From G965220205 sp965220205 (GTDB taxonomy: Bacteria; Chloroflexota; Dehalococcoidia; Lucifugimonadales; Australimonadaceae): a DNA stretch of 64,000 bases. Shown one piece after another: positions 61,004 to 64,000 of this stretch. Below the pieces are notes generated by a model. It saw only the letters and a program-made list of their open reading frames with translations. It was not told the origin of the DNA and did not search any database. Position 1 is the first letter of the stretch. Each line of letters starts with the position of its first letter. The stretch spans positions 1,116,001 through 1,180,000 of the forward strand of contig OZ244812.1 of the NCBI GenBank assembly GCA_965220205.1, in the 5' to 3' direction. Both the position numbers and the translations under genes were made by a program.

Positions 61004-62317
61004 TCAGGCAGCGCACGTGCGGAAACCGCACATCACGTCGCGCCGTTCGGGCGTGTAGAAACTGCGCAGCGTGTTGCGGACCACACGGCTCCGCGTGCTC
61101 CACGCGCCTCCCCGGATCACCTTGTATCCGTTGAACCACGGTATGGAATACTCCTTATAGGGCCCGATGACGAACCCGGGGTACGGGCCGAAATCGCTCG
61201 ACGTCCATTCCCAGACATTGCCCAGCATCTGGCGGCATCCCTGGGGAGTGTCTCCCGCCGGAAGCGCGCGCACGTCAATGGCGCCCCTGCCGCGGTAATC
61301 GAGGTTCGCCCGGTCGCGCGACGGGGGCTCGTCTCCCCAGGGGTAGCGGCGCTTCGCCGACCTGTCGAGCCCGCCCGCGGCGGCCAGCTCCCACTCAGCT
61401 TCCGTGGGCAGCCGCCTACCGGCCCACGTGCAGTAGGCGTTGGCCTCGTGCCAGTTCACGTGGATGACCGCGGCGTACGGGTCTATCGGGACCCAGGCAT
61501 CGTAGCGCCTGACCAGCCATCGACCGTCGTCCTCGCGCCGCCAGTAGACCGGATGCTCCGCGCCCGCCGCCTGTTTCCACCACCACCCCGCGTCCGTCCA
61601 GCACGAGCGGTCGCGGTAGCCTCCAGCTTCGACGAAACGCAGGAACTCGCCGTTGCTCACCGCCGCGGCCGCGATCGCGAACGGCTCGACGTGGACCTCG
61701 TGCGCCCATTGCTCGTTGTCGAAGACGAACGGCTCATCTCTCTCGACGGCGCCCAGGTCGAAAGCGCCTCCCGCCACGGCCACGTCGTGGGGGTCGAAGT
61801 CGAGCTGAGGCGGGGGCGACGACGCCAATCCCGGCAGCGCCGGCTCGGAGAACCCGAACGTCTGCCGCGTATACGCGAAGGCCTCGGCGTGGAAATCGGT
61901 GTGGAACGTGGCGAGCTGGACGAAGTACCGCTCCAACGCGTCCGGCTCGTTGGGCCCGATCCGGTCGGCCTCGCCCTGGCCTACGCTCCGCAGGTACTCC
62001 CGAGTGTCCTCCCACGACGGAAGGCTCAGCCCCCAACGGAGGTCGTGCGGCATGGCTGCCGAGTCGTAGAACTCATCGGCGTGGGGGAGCAGGCTCGACT
62101 CCTCGTACAAGTTGCGTAGCGTCCATCTCTCGATGAACCAGGCCACGTGGCCGAGCTCCCAGATAGCCGGGTTCACGATGGGAATCATCGGCCCCTGCTG
62201 CTGGCGCTCGTCGAAGTCGGCAGTCAGGCCGAGGACCGTCTCGACCGAGTCGAGGGCGTCCGCAATCAGGGCATGGGGCGCGCGCGGCGAGGCCGCTGGT
62301 CGATCATGGGTACTCAT
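61004..62317 (-). CDS. senA: Selenoneine synthase SenA (EgtB-like nonheme iron enzyme)
   Basis: A 437-residue enzyme. An N-terminal DinB-like domain holds the iron ligands His57 (ELGHVAWFIERW) and His139/His143 (HTDFHAEAFAYTRQ). The C-terminal FGE-sulfatase fold has YPWGDEPPSRDRANLDYR, MLGNVWEWTSSDFGPYPGF and RGGAWSTRSRVVRNTLRSFY. Plan shared with EgtB, which makes ergothioneine; the wording together with senB and selD next door points to SenA, which adds the selenosugar to hercynine. EgtD (hercynine maker) and a lyase are not in the window. ATG 62317, 23 nt after selD. Confidence 0.9.
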   Translation of the reverse strand: MSTHDRPAASPRAPHALIADALDSVETVLGLTADFDERQQQGPMIPIVNPAIWELGHVAWFIERWTLRNLYEESSLLPHADEFYDSAAMPHDLRWGLSLPSWEDTREYLRSVGQGEADRIGPNEPDALERYFVQLATFHTDFHAEAFAYTRQTFGFSEPALPGLASSPPPQLDFDPHDVAVAGGAFDLGAVERDEPFVFDNEQWAHEVHVEPFAIAAAAVSNGEFLRFVEAGGYRDRSCWTDAGWWWKQAAGAEHPVYWRREDDGRWLVRRYDAWVPIDPYAAVIHVNWHEANAYCTWAGRRLPTEAEWELAAAGGLDRSAKRRYPWGDEPPSRDRANLDYRGRGAIDVRALPAGDTPQGCRQMLGNVWEWTSSDFGPYPGFVIGPYKEYSIPWFNGYKVIRGGAWSTRSRVVRNTLRSFYTPERRDVMCGFRTCAA

Positions 62318-62340
62318 CGATAACGGCTCCGAGGATACGG

Positions 62341-63387
62341 TTAGGGCCCGACCTCGATGGCGCGGCCCGCTTCCGTCCGGGCGACTATCCGGCCAATCAC
62401 CGCTCCCGTAACCTCGCGCTGAGCGAGCCCATCGAGCAGGCCTTGGGTCGACTCGGACGGCACGGCGATGAGCAGGCCGCCCGACGTCTGCGCGTCGCAG
62501 AGGATGAGCTTGTCCTCGTCGGTTATCTCGGGGCCCCAGGCGACATCCGAGTCGAACGCGTCGAGGTTGTTCCGCGTCCCGCCGGGAACCGCGCGTTCGG
62601 CGAGGTCCCGGACGCCGGGCAGCAGCGGCACGCTGGACATGCTGAGCGCCGCCCCGGTTCCGCTGGCCCGCAGCATGCCAAGCAGGTGGCCAATCAGACC
62701 GAAGCCCGTGATGTCGGTGGCAGCCTTGACGCCGGCTTCCTGCATGGCCTCGGACGCCGCCCGGTTCAGCTGGCGCATCGCGGCGACGGCCCCGGCAAGC
62801 GTGGCGTCGTCGGCGACCCCCGCCTTGGCGGCGGTCGTGATGATCCCGCTGCCGAGCGGCTTGGTCAGCACGAGGTCGTCGCCGGCTGCGGTTGCGGCGT
62901 TGGTGACGATGCGGTCAGGATGGACGACGCCGGTGACGGCGAGGCCGTACTTCGGCTCGCGGTCCTTCACCGTATGGCCGCCGGCGATGACAACGCCCGC
63001 TTCTCGCGCCGCGTCCATGCCGCCAAGCAGGATGCGTCCGAGAATCTCCTTGGGCAGGTCCTCGGGGAAGCAGACGATGTTCAGCGCGAGGAGGGGGACG
63101 CCGCCCATGGCGTAGACGTCGCTGAGCGCGTTTACCACGGCGATGGCGCCGAAATCGTAGGGGTCGTCGACGATAGGCGGGAAGAAGTCGACCGTCTGAA
63201 TCACGGCCAGGTCGTCCGTCAGGCGATAGACGGCAGCGTCGTCGCCCGTGTCGAACCCGACGAGCAGATCATCGTGCTGCACGTGGGGGAGGTGGCTCAG
63301 GACCTCGCCGAGATCCTCGGGGCTGAACTTCCCCGCTCAACCCGCGCAGGTTGCCAGACTGGTAAGACGGAACTCTTCTGTTGTCAT
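62341..63387 (-). CDS. selD: Selenide, water dikinase with in-frame UGA at position 17 (Sec)
   Basis: A 348-residue SelD/SenC read through one UGA. From ATG 63387 the N-terminus is FRLTSLATCAG-U-AGKFSPED, where U is the UGA at 63339-63337. In E. coli SelD the catalytic Cys is residue 17 and the catalytic Lys is residue 20; here the UGA is codon 17 and Lys is 20. Beyond it: GDDAAVYRL, NALSDVYAMGG, GGHTVKDREPKYGLAVTG, CDAQTSGGLLIAV. A SECIS-like hairpin follows at 63317-63299. SelD makes selenophosphate for SenB and for Sec synthesis. If the UGA stopped translation the product would be 16 residues. First gene of the operon. Confidence 0.93.
63299..63317 (-). promoter_or_regulatory. Candidate bacterial SECIS hairpin in selD
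   Basis: On the mRNA, AGGAUCUC-GGC-GAGGUCCU forms an 8-bp stem (one G-U pair) with a GGC loop. The loop begins 28 nt after the UGA, within the 16-37 nt range given for bacterial SECIS elements, and has G at its first positions as required. A shorter CGGGG/CCCCG stem lies between it and the UGA. Confidence 0.7.
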
Positions 63388-63393
63388 GCGGGG

Positions 63394-63399
63394 ATTATA
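63394..63399 (-). promoter_or_regulatory. Perfect -10 box of selD, leaderless layout
   Basis: TATAAT on the minus strand, then 6 nt (63393-63388), then the ATG at 63387. Transcription would start at the A of ATG. No -35 match and no ribosome site are seen. Confidence 0.6.
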
Positions 63400-63565
63400 G
63401 ACGCAATCACGGACTCGTGCCGGCGCGGAGCGCCCACCCCTGATAGAGTGAGCCCTCAACTTCGGTCGCGGAGTCGTCGCGCATGCGCGCAGCCAACGGC
63501 GGGGACCGCCCCTCCTCCAATAGCTACTGGGTCATCCCGGGCCGCAAGGCGCGAAGACCGCCCTG

Positions 63566-63946
63566 CTACGCAGGCATCGTCCGCACACCGTACTTCGGGA
63601 TGTGGGCGTCGTCCGTGACGAGGACGAGCCCCTCCGCCAGCGCTTGGGCAACGAGCATCCGGTCGAAAGGGTCCCGATGATGGGGCGGGAGCATCCCCGC
63701 CTGCTTCGCGTGGGCGAGCGTGATCGGCAGCGCCGCGAACCCTGCTTCCTGGACCGTATCGGCCAGATTGTCGGGGGTCCGAAGCTTCCCCTGCGAGCGC
63801 TTGATCGCCATCTCCCAGATGCTGGCGGCGCTGACGAAGACCTCGTTGCGGGTATCGGTGATTGACCGACGAGCGTCGGCGTTCAGCGCCTGGCTATCCT
63901 CGAGTGCCCATAGCAATACATGGGTGTCGAGCAACAGCCGCGGCAC
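63566..63946 (-). CDS. vapC: VapC-type PIN toxin
   Basis: A 126-residue PIN ribonuclease of the PIN-Sll0205-like group: LLLDTHVLLWALED (Asp7), SAASIWEMAIKRSQGKL (Glu), HRDPFDRMLVAQALAEGL (Asp), LVTDDAHIPKYGV (Asp). Complete. GTG 63946 overlaps the TAG of the upstream antitoxin gene by 1 nt. The third PIN toxin in the window. The H-R-D-P-F-D-R motif identifies this subgroup. Confidence 0.93.
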   Translation of the reverse strand: MPRLLLDTHVLLWALEDSQALNADARRSITDTRNEVFVSAASIWEMAIKRSQGKLRTPDNLADTVQEAGFAALPITLAHAKQAGMLPPHHRDPFDRMLVAQALAEGLVLVTDDAHIPKYGVRTMPA

Positions 63947-64000
63947 TACGACTCGCCCTCGAACGCCTCGATGACCTCCAGCGGGGTCTCGTCGAAGTCG
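63946..64000 (-). CDS. vapB: C-terminal tail of the VapB antitoxin, 5' part beyond window
   Basis: The last 17 codons of a frame entering from the right edge read DFDETPLEVIEAFEGES and end at TAG 63948-63946. The acidic tail just ahead of the PIN gene fits an antitoxin C-terminus that binds the toxin. The DNA-binding domain is outside the window. Confidence 0.7.
   Translation of the reverse strand, partial: DFDETPLEVIEAFEGES

Noticed and set aside
63282..63339. selD as a 313-residue gene starting with GTG at 63282
   Set aside because: This would lack the catalytic Cys/Sec17 and Lys20 segment; reading through UGA restores a normal SelD with a hairpin in the right place.

Overview
The window is GC-rich (about two thirds G+C by eye) and reads as one chromosome segment of a free-living, respiring bacterium. 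An alternative complex III operon, three Rieske ring-hydroxylating oxygenases, a molybdenum hydroxylase, amidohydrolase and dienelactone hydrolase genes, fused-permease ABC transporters and many short dispersed palindromes together resemble the SAR202/Dehalococcoidia-like side of the Chloroflexota. That placement is inference from gene content; there is no rRNA here.

Layout. 0-2 kb: MFS exporter (runs off the left edge) and NYN protein. 2.3-6.5 kb: a graveyard of broken genes (ATP-grasp fragment fused to a cupin pseudogene, CARDB fragment, IS256 scrap abutting an ankyrin scrap) around an intact amidohydrolase and an intact voltage-gated cation channel whose pore reads TLDDW. 6.7-12 kb: asparaginase-like protein, a two-gene thiamine-diphosphate E1 dehydrogenase, and an IS5-type element inserted just upstream of it. 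12-18.5 kb: tRNA-Gln, DUF192 lipoprotein, RuvB, two PIN-domain pairs, a B12-dependent acyl-CoA mutase and a NYN protein. 18.9-25.6 kb: two Rieske oxygenases, dienelactone hydrolase, a gentisate-dioxygenase-like bicupin, a cysteine-free Asp/Glu-racemase-family protein, three tRNAs and an Lrp regulator. 26.4-38.8 kb: alternative complex III (five-heme ActA, ActB split into two proteins, two NrfD subunits, ActD, ActE) followed directly by cytochrome c maturation genes ccmH and ccmF. 38.8-45.3 kb: ABC ATPase, three-subunit molybdenum hydroxylase, MoaD-like protein, aminotransferase. 45.3-49.8 kb: repeat-rich zone with a small two-gene unit, dienelactone hydrolase, flavin-type oxidoreductase, a composite LysR/IS scar and a third Rieske oxygenase. 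50-55 kb: iron-type ABC importer lacking its own ATPase, and a cupin. 55-63.4 kb: LysR regulator, selenate/phosphonate-type ABC importer and, convergent with it, selD-senA-senB. 63.5-64 kb: a VapC toxin and the tail of its antitoxin.

The most notable locus is at 55-63.4 kb. It combines a TIGR04553-like (putative selenate) importer with the three genes of the selenoneine pathway (SelD makes selenophosphate, SenB makes a selenosugar, SenA joins it to hercynine). The SelD reading frame contains an in-frame UGA exactly at the position of the catalytic Cys/Sec17, followed at suitable spacing by an 8-bp hairpin with a GGC loop that fits a bacterial SECIS element. SelD therefore appears to be a selenoprotein itself, and its start codon sits 6 nt after a perfect TATAAT, which suggests a leaderless mRNA. 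Without reading through the UGA, selD looks truncated.

Regulation and genome plasticity: several genes show a -10 box exactly 6 nt before ATG (leaderless pattern). Four loci carry exactly three copies of a 10-bp tandem repeat. A 66-bp unit is repeated four times at 46.6 kb. Decayed paralogues of intact genes elsewhere in the window (cupin, LysR, the IS end) show recent duplication and deletion.
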